NCBI RefSeq assembly: GCF_001314875.1
Contig: NZ_LJZS01000005.1
Coordinates: forward strand, 1 to 64,000
From: Halomonas sp. HL-48
GTDB lineage: Bacteria; Pseudomonadota; Gammaproteobacteria; Pseudomonadales; Halomonadaceae
DNA length: 64,000 nucleotides
Direction: 5' to 3'
A program made the position numbers and the translations under genes. Below, piece by piece: positions 48,061 to 56,376 of the stretch. The notes beneath the pieces were generated by a model. That model made no database searches, was not told the origin of the DNA, and worked only from the letters and a program-made list of their open reading frames with translations. Numbering within the stretch: position 1 is the first letter of the stretch; every line of letters starts with the position of its first letter.

Positions 48061-48605
48061 GCGCCCAGGATCAAGCTGCCGGATTGCGCAAGTGGGCGGA
48101 CCTGCAGCGTCAGCAGCGCGGCGATGAAGCGCCGCCCGAGGCGGTGGACTCGCCGGATCCCATGGCCCACCAAGCGCCCAGCGCGGCCGCGATGTCGCCC
48201 CCTGTGCCCCCGCCGGTGCCGAAAACGCCCCTGATGGTGGTCGGCCTGCCCGCTGATAGCCCGGTTCAAGTGCGTAAGGTCAGCGCCAGGCTTGGGCAGT
48301 GGGCGGCGTTGGGTCGCGCCTGGGCCAAGGATCCCGCCGACTGGGACATTCACATTGTGATGCCGGATGCCCCGGGGCTTGCCGAGCTGAGCCAGACACA
48401 TCGGCGCTGGGCGCTGTGGGTCAACAGCGATGCCGAGGCATTCGGGCGTATGTACCATGTCGTCAAACAGCTTCATCAGCACAATGGCCCGCAACGCTTG
48501 CTGGCGCTGCACGAACCGCATTTGCCCAGGCAAGGACTACTGGAAAACCTGCGTCAGGCGGCCGATCACTATTTCGGGATTGAACTGCTGCTGCTGGCCC
48601 GCTGA
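48057..48605 (+). CDS. Reduced FlhG-like protein: FlhF-activator helix without the MinD ATPase motif
   Basis: A 182-residue protein in the flhG (fleN) position, overlapping flhF by four bases. The N-terminus carries DQAAGLRKWA, matching the DQAxxLR motif by which FlhG activates the FlhF GTPase. A ~35-residue Pro/Ala linker follows. No Walker A motif (GKGGVGKT) is present. The remaining ~120 residues (WDIHIVMPDAPG, WALWVNSDAEAFGRMYHVVKQLHQ, RLLALHE) resemble in order the second half of a MinD fold. The best reading is an FlhG orthologue that has lost its nucleotide site. A FlhF-specific adaptor of other origin is the alternative. Confidence 0.7.
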   Translation: MSAQDQAAGLRKWADLQRQQRGDEAPPEAVDSPDPMAHQAPSAAAMSPPVPPPVPKTPLMVVGLPADSPVQVRKVSARLGQWAALGRAWAKDPADWDIHIVMPDAPGLAELSQTHRRWALWVNSDAEAFGRMYHVVKQLHQHNGPQRLLALHEPHLPRQGLLENLRQAADHYFGIELLLLAR

Positions 48606-48670
48606 CCCCGGCTAACGCCGGTAAAGCGCCTAATAAACGGGGCTAATTTGCTCATGAAAAGGAACGAACC

Positions 48671-49078
48671 ATGCTAGGCTGGTGGCGTTATGTGATTAGC
48701 ATTTTGGTACTAGCCCTGGGTGTCGGCTCCATGGCGCAGGCGGCAACCGGCAGTTGGGTCACGCAAGTGCCCGGGCTAATGGTGACCATGAGCGACCGGG
48801 CCAGTCAGAGTGAGATGGTGCGCCCACCGGCGGGGATTTCGGCGCCGGGGGCGGTCATTGAACGCGTTCAGTGGCAATACCAGCATGCGCCCGACGCCGC
48901 GCTGCAGGCTTGGCTATGCCATCCTGAGCGCTGCGTGCCGTTATCCGGTATGCGAGGGCAAACCCGCGCTTTATCCGGGCAGAAAGCTACAACGCCGCTG
49001 CATTTTCAATTTGTGCTACGGCCAGGACAGCGGCCCGTCAGCGTCAAAGGGATGCAGATGATTATAAATTACCAGTGA
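48671..49078 (+). CDS. flhE: FlhE, periplasmic flagellar protein
   Basis: A 135-residue exported protein with an N-terminal signal peptide ending near SMAQA-AT. It lines up with enteric FlhE over the mature part: IERVQWQYQ, a Cys pair in LCHPERCVPLSG and a C-terminal QMIINYQ. FlhE in Salmonella and E. coli follows flhA and affects proton leakage through the export apparatus. Here it follows flhF and the flhG-like gene instead. Confidence 0.87.
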   Translation: MLGWWRYVISILVLALGVGSMAQAATGSWVTQVPGLMVTMSDRASQSEMVRPPAGISAPGAVIERVQWQYQHAPDAALQAWLCHPERCVPLSGMRGQTRALSGQKATTPLHFQFVLRPGQRPVSVKGMQMIINYQ

Positions 49079-49109
49079 GTCAAAGGTGGTTTAGCCGCGA
49101 GGCAATAGG

Positions 49110-49811
49110 ATGTACACAGCACAAGGCAGGATCAAACAAAGTGAGCTGATGACGGAGTACATGCCACTGGTGAGACGTCAGGCCTTGACGCTTCAAGTCA
49201 GGTTGCCGGCCAGCATCGAGCTGGACGACTTGATCCAGGCGGGCATGATGGGGTTACTGGAGGCATTGGGACGCTTCGATGCCACCCAGGGAGCCACCTT
49301 TGCGACCTTCGCCAGCCAGCGTATCCGCGGTGCCATGGTGGACGAGCTGCGTACCCGTGACTGGCTGCCTCGCAGCGTCCGGCGTTCCGCCAGGGCCGTG
49401 GATGAAGCCGTCCGGCGGCTGGAGCAATCGCTGGGCCGCGCCCCTGAAGAAGTGGAAATCGCTGAGGCGCTTGCGATGCCGCTGGGTGAATATCAGCAGC
49501 TGCTCCACGATACCAACAGCGGGCAGCTACTGCCCTTTGAAGAGCTGGTGGCCGATGGCGCTGAACCGCACAGCCGCGAAGCCGGCAGTTCACCGTTCGA
49601 TCACCTGCTCGATGCCCAGCAACGGGAAACCCTGGTGGCTGCCATCGAGGCGCTCCCCGAGCGGGAAAAGCTGCTGATGGCGCTGTACTACCAGGAAGAG
49701 TTGAACCTGAAGGAAGTCGGCGCCGTGCTCGGCGTCACGGAATCACGCGTTTCCCAATTGCATAGCCAGGCGGTTAGCCGCCTGCGTGCAAAGTTGAACG
49801 ACTCGGCGTAG
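49110..49811 (+). CDS. fliA: FliA, sigma-28 factor
   Basis: A 233-residue sigma factor with region 2 (ELDDLIQAGMMGLLEALGRFD, FATFASQRIRGAMVDELRTRDWLPRSVRR), region 3 and region 4 (EVGAVLGVTESRVSQLHSQAVSRLR). It directs class III flagellar transcription from the TAAAGTTT-N11-GCCGATAA sites found here and is inhibited by FlgM. It lies 31 bases after flhE. In E. coli fliA is instead next to fliZ. Confidence 0.98.
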   Translation: MYTAQGRIKQSELMTEYMPLVRRQALTLQVRLPASIELDDLIQAGMMGLLEALGRFDATQGATFATFASQRIRGAMVDELRTRDWLPRSVRRSARAVDEAVRRLEQSLGRAPEEVEIAEALAMPLGEYQQLLHDTNSGQLLPFEELVADGAEPHSREAGSSPFDHLLDAQQRETLVAAIEALPEREKLLMALYYQEELNLKEVGAVLGVTESRVSQLHSQAVSRLRAKLNDSA

Positions 49812-49888
49812 TCGTCATGGTGCCAGCGGCGCAGCTCGCGGCCATGGCGCGGCGTTAACGCCCGGATTAATGCTTTAAGGAGCACCCC

Positions 49889-50707
49889 ATGAACCCATCG
49901 ACGCTGATCGGTATTTTCGCCAGCATACTGTTGCTGGTAAGCGTCCTGTTTTTTACCGCCGAGTCACCGGAAAGTTTCCTCAACCTGCCGGGGCTTGCGA
50001 TCGTGGTGACCGGCACGCTCGCGGCCACCTTCATCAGCTATCCGCTCAAGGAAGTACTGCGCGTAGTGCGCCTGGTGGGGCTCGTTTTTCGCCGTGAAAA
50101 CACCTACGTGCGCGACGATATCAACGAGCTCGTGTCCATGTCGCGGCTATGGTTCAAGGGCGATGTGCGCGCCGTTGAACGCGAGCTCGAGAACACCCGC
50201 AACCCCTTCTTGCGTACCGGCATTCAGCTGGTCATTGCCAATACCAAAGAAGATGAGATCTTCGACATGCTGCGCTGGCGCATTGCGCGTCTCAAGGCGC
50301 GGGAGCACGCCGAAGCGCAGATTTTTCGGACCATGGCCACCTATGCCCCGGCGTTCGGCATGATCGGTACGCTGGTGGGGCTGGTGAACATGCTCGAGGT
50401 CATGGATTCGGGCAATCTGGACGTGATCGGCCCGCGCATGGCCGTGGCGCTGCTGACCACCTTCTATGGCATCCTGCTCGCCAACCTGGTGTTCAAGCCT
50501 GTCGCCGTGAAGCTGGAGCGGCGTACCGAAGAGCGCCTGATCACCATGAACATGGTGCTTGAGGGGATCTCGCTGATTACCAAGCGCCGGTTACCTTCCT
50601 TTATTGAAGAAACGCTCAACTCCTTTATCGCCAACTATCACGATGAAATTCGTGAGCCGGATGTCAAAAAGCCGCGCGCCTCAGGCAGCGCCCCCGCGAA
50701 AGGGTAG
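49889..50707 (+). CDS. Second stator channel protein (MotA family, PomA/MotC-like)
   Basis: A 272-residue MotA/TolQ-family protein with four membrane helices: two N-terminal (IGIFASILLLVSVLFF, LAIVVTGTLAATFISY) and two after the cytoplasmic loop (ATYAPAFGMIGTLVGLVNML, RMAVALLTTFYGILLANLVF). The pattern is closer to PomA/MotC than to the MotA at 31482. It pairs with the OmpA-family gene that begins six bases downstream. The driving ion is unknown; Na+ would fit a halophile but sequence alone does not decide it. Confidence 0.92.
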   Translation: MNPSTLIGIFASILLLVSVLFFTAESPESFLNLPGLAIVVTGTLAATFISYPLKEVLRVVRLVGLVFRRENTYVRDDINELVSMSRLWFKGDVRAVERELENTRNPFLRTGIQLVIANTKEDEIFDMLRWRIARLKAREHAEAQIFRTMATYAPAFGMIGTLVGLVNMLEVMDSGNLDVIGPRMAVALLTTFYGILLANLVFKPVAVKLERRTEERLITMNMVLEGISLITKRRLPSFIEETLNSFIANYHDEIREPDVKKPRASGSAPAKG

Positions 50708-50712
50708 CCGAC

Positions 50713-51402
50713 GTGCTCGACAGGGATACGCGCCATACACTGGAAGCGCCATTGCCAAAGGACAGTGACGATGATGGCTGGCTGACCAGCTACCTGGATG
50801 TGCTGACGTTGTTGCTCACCCTGTTCGTGCTGCTTCTCTCGTTGGCGCCGCCCGGTGGCAATGACGAGGGCGCTGCCGGCAGTGTCGCCGAGGTGTCCCC
50901 CGGCGCTATCGAAGACCTGCCCCTGGCCACCCTGGCGGCCGGTATCCAGCCGAGGCATAGCGGCTTGCAACCACGCTTTGATGGCATCAGCATTCCCGGG
51001 GTGGATGTCTCCCAGGGGCAGGAAGGCGTGACGCTGCGTATCAATGACAGTCTGTTGTTCGACAGTGGGCGCGCACGGCTCACCGAACAGGGCCGCGATC
51101 TCGTCGGCAGCCTGGTCGACGTGCTGAATGCGTTTGAAGGGCAGGTATCGGTCGAGGGCCACACGGATAACGTGCCCATCTCGACCTCTCGCTTCCCTTC
51201 CAACTGGGAGTTGTCATCGGCGCGGGCCATTGCGGTGGTGCGCCATCTGGAGAGCCTCGGGCTCAATGTTTCTCGTATGCGGGCCGTCGGCTATGCCGAT
51301 ACCCAACCCATGGAGAGTAACGCAACGTCGCCGGGGAGAGCCGCCAACCGTCGCGTTGAACTGCTGCTGCGGCAGCCGTCGAGGGGTGAACAGAATGACT
51401 GA
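50713..51402 (+). CDS. Second stator anchor protein (MotB family, OmpA domain)
   Basis: A 229-residue protein. The single N-terminal helix (about 22-42) holds the ion-binding Asp in SYLDVLTLLLTLFVLLLS. The periplasmic OmpA-like domain has SVEGHTDNVPISTSRFPSNWELSSARA and AANRRVELLLRQ. The start is GTG at 50713. It is shorter than the MotB at 32348 and has no acidic tail. It is the partner of the preceding gene. Confidence 0.93.
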   Translation: MLDRDTRHTLEAPLPKDSDDDGWLTSYLDVLTLLLTLFVLLLSLAPPGGNDEGAAGSVAEVSPGAIEDLPLATLAAGIQPRHSGLQPRFDGISIPGVDVSQGQEGVTLRINDSLLFDSGRARLTEQGRDLVGSLVDVLNAFEGQVSVEGHTDNVPISTSRFPSNWELSSARAIAVVRHLESLGLNVSRMRAVGYADTQPMESNATSPGRAANRRVELLLRQPSRGEQND

Positions 51403-51410
51403 GGCCCCAC

Positions 51411-53426
51411 GTGTCTACCAACACGAGATTGCAACCGTTTGGTGCGTTACTGGTGTTGGATGCCGAGTGTCGGCAACTTCAGGCGCATAGCGCCAACCTG
51501 TCCGCATTACTCAATGCCCCGCCCGTCCCCGGTGGCGCGGTGTCGCTTGCCTGTCTGCTCGGCAAACGCCTGAGCCAGCGCATCCGTCGCGAAATGAAGG
51601 GCCAGCAGCGGCTTCCCGGGCCGCTGGCATTCACCCGCCATCATGAAGGCAAAAGCGAACGCTTCCAGCTGTTTGCCTACCGCCACGCCGAACAGGTGCT
51701 GGTTGAGCTGGAGCCGCTCAATCCGCTCGGCAAGCGCCGCCTGTTGGGAACGGTCAACGAACGCTTGATGCGCCTGGCCGAAGCGACCCATCAGGAAGCG
51801 TTGCTCGACATGCTGGTCAACGCCATTCAGGCGTTGACCGGCCATGAGCGTGTTTGTGTCTGCCACTTCGACAGCGACTGGCACGGCCTGATCGTGGCCG
51901 AAGCCATAGGCGGGCGCTTGACACCCCTGCTGGGCCAGCGCTTTCCCTCCAGCGACTTTCCCGTCGCGCTGCGGCGTAGCTACGAACGCCAGCCTGTACG
52001 CTTGATTCAGGACGTCGAGGCCGCGTCCGTCGACCTGACCGACCCCCATAGCGGTCAGCCGCTGACAGAGGCGGGCGTTCAAGACAGCCTGTTGCGTGCC
52101 CCGGCGCCGTCGCGGCAACACTATCTGCGGCGCATGGGCGTGCGGGGATCGTTGAGCATCGCCATGCACGGCGATACGGGGCTTTGGGGCATTGTTTTCT
52201 GCCATTCCGCGGCTGCGCACCCGGTGCCACCCTCGGTACGCGATGCGGTGCGTACGCTGGTACATATGGCAACCCAACGGCTGCTTCTGCTGCGTGCCCG
52301 CCAGGAGGCGCGTTACCTGCAGCGGGTTCAGGACAGCCTGGGGCTGACGGATACCATGCGCGACACGCCGCTGAGTCCCGCCACCCTGGTAACCTCCCAG
52401 GCGGACGCCTGGCTTTCGCTGTTTCGGGCACAGGGAGTGGCGCTGTGGCTACCGCAAGCGGTCCACAGCATGGGGCAAACGCCTGCCATAGGCACCGTTC
52501 ACACGCTCGTTGAGCGGCTGAGCAGTAGCCATCCCCACCGCGGGCCGTGGTGTACCCGCGAAGTTGCCCGCGATCCCCTTACCGCCCAGCTCGAGATGCC
52601 CGCGCAGTGTGGCGTGCTGGCCATTCCGCTGCCCATGAGCCGCCACCAGCGGGCATGGCTGATATTTTTCCGCCCGGAGCAGATAGAAACGCGGTATTGG
52701 GCGATGCAGCCGGCGACGGCGCTGCAATCGACTTCAGCCGCCAGCCAGGATGGTTCCCCGGCCTGGCGCGAGGAAGTGGTCGGCAAAAGCGAAGCCTGGC
52801 AGCGCGTCGAACGGCTGGGGGCAATGGACCTGGGGGAGGACCTGACCCTTGCCATTGCCGCCTATGAAATCCACACCCTCAACCAGCACCTGGAGCAGGA
52901 TCGCCATGCCCTTGCCGCCGCCAATCAGCGCCTCGAGCAGCTGGCGCATTTCGACCCGCTGACCCAGATATGGAACCGCTATCGTATCGAACAGGCCATC
53001 GAGGCCGAGCTGGTGGCGGCAAAACGCTACGGGGCGAGCTTTGCCCTGCTGCTGTTCGACGTCGACCACTTCAAACAGATCAACGATACCCACGGCCACT
53101 CGCTGGGCGACGACGTCTTGGTGACCATGGCCCGCCAGGTCGAAGCATCGTTACGCGGCTGCGACCACCTGGGCCGTTGGGGCGGTGAGGAGTTTCTGGT
53201 GCTGGCGACCCACTCCGAGGCGAGCGCCGCGGTGGGGCTTGGCGAACGGCTGCGCGAGCTGGTCACGGGGGTCAAGGTGGCAGGGCTCAGCCAGACGGTG
53301 ACCATCAGCGTCGGCGTGGCCGTGTGGCAGCCCGGCGACAGCGGCAAAACACTGGTGGCGCGCGCCGACCGGGCGATGTACCAGGCCAAGCACGGCGGGC
53401 GTAACCGCGTGGTGCTCGCCGACTAA
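51411..53426 (+). CDS. Phytochrome-like (PAS-GAF-PHY) diguanylate cyclase without bilin-binding residues
   Basis: A 671-residue protein. The N-terminus has LQPFGALLVLD, matching the phytochrome PAS motif. The GAF domain (~130-290) has FDSDWHGLIVAEA, FPSSDFPVALRRSY and YLRRMGVRGSLSIAM; a PHY-like region spans ~320-480. GGDEF follows a coiled coil, with WGGEEF near 590, DVDHFKQINDTHGH before it and the inhibitory RxxD (RGCD) five residues upstream. No Cys precedes the PAS motif, and the GAF His of SPxHxxYL is Arg (APSRQHYL). It is likely to make c-di-GMP but is probably not a bilin photoreceptor. The start is GTG, nine bases after the second motB. Confidence 0.85.
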   Translation: MSTNTRLQPFGALLVLDAECRQLQAHSANLSALLNAPPVPGGAVSLACLLGKRLSQRIRREMKGQQRLPGPLAFTRHHEGKSERFQLFAYRHAEQVLVELEPLNPLGKRRLLGTVNERLMRLAEATHQEALLDMLVNAIQALTGHERVCVCHFDSDWHGLIVAEAIGGRLTPLLGQRFPSSDFPVALRRSYERQPVRLIQDVEAASVDLTDPHSGQPLTEAGVQDSLLRAPAPSRQHYLRRMGVRGSLSIAMHGDTGLWGIVFCHSAAAHPVPPSVRDAVRTLVHMATQRLLLLRARQEARYLQRVQDSLGLTDTMRDTPLSPATLVTSQADAWLSLFRAQGVALWLPQAVHSMGQTPAIGTVHTLVERLSSSHPHRGPWCTREVARDPLTAQLEMPAQCGVLAIPLPMSRHQRAWLIFFRPEQIETRYWAMQPATALQSTSAASQDGSPAWREEVVGKSEAWQRVERLGAMDLGEDLTLAIAAYEIHTLNQHLEQDRHALAAANQRLEQLAHFDPLTQIWNRYRIEQAIEAELVAAKRYGASFALLLFDVDHFKQINDTHGHSLGDDVLVTMARQVEASLRGCDHLGRWGGEEFLVLATHSEASAAVGLGERLRELVTGVKVAGLSQTVTISVGVAVWQPGDSGKTLVARADRAMYQAKHGGRNRVVLAD

Positions 53427-53438
53427 GCCGTCAATGGC

Positions 53439-54002
53439 TCAGGAGGGTTGCGCACACAGGCGTTGCATACGCGTAAGCGCCTGACTGGCGCCCTCGAGGC
53501 TGAACGTCATGTACCAGGGGTCCCGCTCGCCCTGGTCAAAGCCCAGGAAGATCTGTTCGCCGTCGCCCATGTCGGCAATCAGCTGGTCGATATCATCAAG
53601 GTAGAAATGCGCGTAAAAGCCGTCATCGTCACGCTCGGTAATGAACTCGGCCACGCTGTTAATGCGCTCGCGTTCATCGACGCGCAAACGGGCGGGCACC
53701 AGGTTCACCGTGCGGCTCTCGTCCTGGGCATCACCCAGCGCCACGCGCATTTCCAGCCAGGGCAGGTCGCAAACCCCCGGGGTGGCATTGACGCTTAGGG
53801 TGGCATCGGAATAACTGTGCGTTTCTACCGCGCGAAAATGCCGTTCATCGTCACGGGTCAGCGCCATCGACTGCCAATGGTCGTGGCGCTGGTCGTCTTC
53901 CACGTCAAACGAAACGGCGTGCGCCGACGGCAGTGATAGAAGCAGCGTCGTGCCCAGCGTGGCGCCAGCCAGCGCGGTGTACAAGCGAGACGTTAACAGC
54001 AT
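53439..54002 (-). CDS. Hypothetical exported protein
   Basis: A 187-residue protein with a clear Sec signal peptide ending near SAHA-VS. The mature part is rich in Asp, Glu and Arg, with two Cys (VCDLPW and LCAQPS at the C-terminus) that could form a disulfide. I do not recognise a domain. It is convergent with the GGDEF gene (12 bases between stops) and divergent from nrdJa. Coding composition is like that of its neighbours. Confidence 0.8.
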   Translation of the reverse strand: MLLTSRLYTALAGATLGTTLLLSLPSAHAVSFDVEDDQRHDHWQSMALTRDDERHFRAVETHSYSDATLSVNATPGVCDLPWLEMRVALGDAQDESRTVNLVPARLRVDERERINSVAEFITERDDDGFYAHFYLDDIDQLIADMGDGEQIFLGFDQGERDPWYMTFSLEGASQALTRMQRLCAQPS

Positions 54003-54074
54003 AAAAGGCCCATGATGAAGAAAACCTAAGCCTATCGTCTGATGGCCCAGGACAAAAGACTAACGCGCTGATTT

Positions 54075-54159
54075 TCCTATATATGGTAGAAAAAAAATCA
54101 AAAAGCAGCCGATGTAGTGCAAAGTCAGGGCTATACTTCATCCGGTTGGCCCGTATAAT
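54075..54159 (+). promoter_or_regulatory. nrdJ upstream region: candidate NrdR box and -10 element
   Basis: The 204 bp between the exported protein and nrdJa hold an AT-rich palindrome-like CCTATATATGG (about 54076-54086), partly matching the NrdR box core, followed by an A tract. A TATAAT lies at 54154-54159 with no good -35. Only one NrdR-like box was seen, while functional sites usually come in pairs. No B12 box of a cobalamin riboswitch was found. Confidence 0.35.
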
Positions 54160-54206
54160 CGCCCTAGTTAAGCGTCATTTTGACCGCCGTTAAGGAGTTG
54201 CGCGAC

Positions 54207-56318
54207 ATGAGTACTGCTACCCAGGCTATGAACACTTCTAACGATGTACCGCTGCAGGCGCCATCGCAAGAAATTTGGGACGCCAAATACCGTCTCAAGG
54301 ATCGCCATAGCCAACCGGTGGATCAGGACGTGGGCGCAACCTTCGAACGTGTGGCCAAGGCGCTGGCGGACGTGGAAGGCGACAATGCCGCCGAGTGGCT
54401 GCCCAAGTTTCGCTGGGCGCTGGAGCATGGGGCCATCCCTGCCGGGCGCATCCTCTCCAACGCGGGGGCGGACGCCTATAAACCCGCGGTCAGCCTGATC
54501 AACTGCACGGTGTCGCGCACCATTCGCGATTCGATGCGCGATATTCTCGACTCTGTGGTGGACGCGGGGATGACGCTCAAGTCCGGCGCCGGCATCGGCT
54601 ACGATTTTTCCACGCTGCGCCACAAGGGCGCCTTTGTGTTCGGCGCTGGCGCCGGTACCAACGGCCCGCTGGCGTTCATGGATATCTACGACAAGATGTG
54701 TTTTACCGTCGCCTCGGCGGGCGGCCGCCGCGGTGCGCAGATGGGCACTTTCGACGTCGGCCACCCGGACGTACGCGAGTTTATCCAGGCCAAACGCGAA
54801 GCCGGGCGCCTGCGTCAGTTCAACTTGAGCCTGCTGATTACCGACGAGTTCATGGAGGCCGTCAAGCATAACGCCGACTGGCCGCTGGCCTTTCCGCTGC
54901 ACCCCGGCGAGAAGGAGGACGTCGGCGCCGATGACATCATCTATCGCGACTGGCCGGTGGTCGAGGAAGGCTATACGGTCGACGATGAGGGGCGCGTGGC
55001 CTGCCGCGTGGTCAAAGTCATCAAGGCGCGGGAACTGTGGGACACCATCATGTCCTCGACCTACGATTACGCCGAGCCCGGCTTCATCCTGATCGATCAG
55101 GTCAACCGCATGAACAACAACTGGTTCTGCGAAGATATCCGCGCCACCAATCCCTGCGGCGAGCAGCCGCTGCCGCCGGAAGGCGCGTGTCTGCTGGGCT
55201 CGGTCAACCTGACCAAGTTCGTCATCGAACCGTTCAGCGACAAGCCCCGGTTTGACTGGGACCGCTACCGCAAGGTGGTGGCGATCTTCACCCGCATGCT
55301 GGACAACGTGGTCGAGATTGCCGGCTTGCCGCTGCCTCAGCAGCAGCGCGAAATCGAAGCCAAGCGCCGCCATGGCATGGGGTTTTTGGGCCTGGGCTCG
55401 ACACTGACCATGCTCAAGATTCCTTACGGCTCCCAGGCGTCGCTGGCCTTTACCGAAGAAGTCAGCCGTCATCTGGCCATTGAAGGCTGGAAGCAGGCGC
55501 TGGAGCTGTCCCAGGAAAAAGGCATGGCCCCGGTGCTTGCCGAAGAGCACGTGATCACCCCGAAGATGATGCGCGAGCGGCCGCAGCTAGCCAAAGACGG
55601 CTATGAGGTGGGCGACAAGGTACCCGGGCGTATTCTCCACGCCCGCTACAGCCAGTACATGAACAAGGTGGCTGAGCTTGAACCCGAACTCGTCGCGCAG
55701 CTGGCCGAACACGGGGCGCGCTTCACCCACCACAGTTCCATCGCCCCGACCGGTACGATTTCGCTGTCGATGGGCAACAACGCGTCCAATGGCATTGAGC
55801 CGTCGTTCTCGCACCGTTATTTCCGCAATATCATCCAGTCGGGCAAGAAGACCAAGGAGCAGGTCGAGGTCGTGTCCTTTGAGCTTGCGGCCTACCGCCA
55901 CTTCATTGCCGCCGACGCGGTGGATAGCGACCTGCCCGACTATTTCATCACCGCCGATGCGGTGACGCCCGAACAGCACGTGGCGGTTCAGGCCGCCGCC
56001 CAGCAGTGGATCGATTCGGCGATTTCCAAGACGGTGAACGTGCCCACCGAGTTTGCGTTCGAGAAGTTCCAGGACCTGTACTTGCAAGCGTACGAAAGCC
56101 GCCTCAAGGGCTGCACGACGTTCCGCTTCAATCCGGAAGCCTTCCAGGGCGTTCTGGTACGCGAAGACGACCTGAAAAACACCACCTATGTGTTTGAGCT
56201 GGAGAACGGTGAAACCCTCGAACTGACCGGCGATGAAAAAGTGATCTACGACGGTGAAGAGCACAACGCCGCCAACCTGTTTGATGGTTTGAAAGAAGGC
56301 ACCTACGGCAAATGGTGA
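54207..56318 (+). CDS. nrdJa: NrdJa, adenosylcobalamin-dependent (class II) ribonucleotide reductase, catalytic part
   Basis: About 703 residues covering the class II catalytic barrel. It has SLINCTVSRT with an active-site Cys, KSGAGIGYDFSTLR, a NPCGEQPLPPEGACLLGSVNL loop with the Cys thiyl site, and PTGTISLSMGNNASNGIEP. It reduces ribonucleotides with a cobalamin-derived radical and needs no oxygen. The ATG at 54207 has AAGGAG nine bases upstream; TTG at 54180 is the longer alternative. The C-terminal reducing-Cys part is in the separate gene nrdJb. Confidence 0.93.
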   Translation: MSTATQAMNTSNDVPLQAPSQEIWDAKYRLKDRHSQPVDQDVGATFERVAKALADVEGDNAAEWLPKFRWALEHGAIPAGRILSNAGADAYKPAVSLINCTVSRTIRDSMRDILDSVVDAGMTLKSGAGIGYDFSTLRHKGAFVFGAGAGTNGPLAFMDIYDKMCFTVASAGGRRGAQMGTFDVGHPDVREFIQAKREAGRLRQFNLSLLITDEFMEAVKHNADWPLAFPLHPGEKEDVGADDIIYRDWPVVEEGYTVDDEGRVACRVVKVIKARELWDTIMSSTYDYAEPGFILIDQVNRMNNNWFCEDIRATNPCGEQPLPPEGACLLGSVNLTKFVIEPFSDKPRFDWDRYRKVVAIFTRMLDNVVEIAGLPLPQQQREIEAKRRHGMGFLGLGSTLTMLKIPYGSQASLAFTEEVSRHLAIEGWKQALELSQEKGMAPVLAEEHVITPKMMRERPQLAKDGYEVGDKVPGRILHARYSQYMNKVAELEPELVAQLAEHGARFTHHSSIAPTGTISLSMGNNASNGIEPSFSHRYFRNIIQSGKKTKEQVEVVSFELAAYRHFIAADAVDSDLPDYFITADAVTPEQHVAVQAAAQQWIDSAISKTVNVPTEFAFEKFQDLYLQAYESRLKGCTTFRFNPEAFQGVLVREDDLKNTTYVFELENGETLELTGDEKVIYDGEEHNAANLFDGLKEGTYGKW

Positions 56319-56376
56319 TGCTGGGCCGCGCCCCATCACGCACAGCCCAGCACCCCTTTGCCAAGTGGAGAACGTT

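Noticed and set aside
54003..54206. Cobalamin riboswitch upstream of the B12-dependent reductase
   Set aside because: Looked for the B12 box and a suitable multi-stem leader; neither is present in the 204 bp.
54168..55550. Long open frame of 460 codons on the minus strand opposite nrdJa
   Set aside because: It lies wholly antisense to a conserved enzyme, shows no domain, and reflects high-GC codon bias in the mirror frame.
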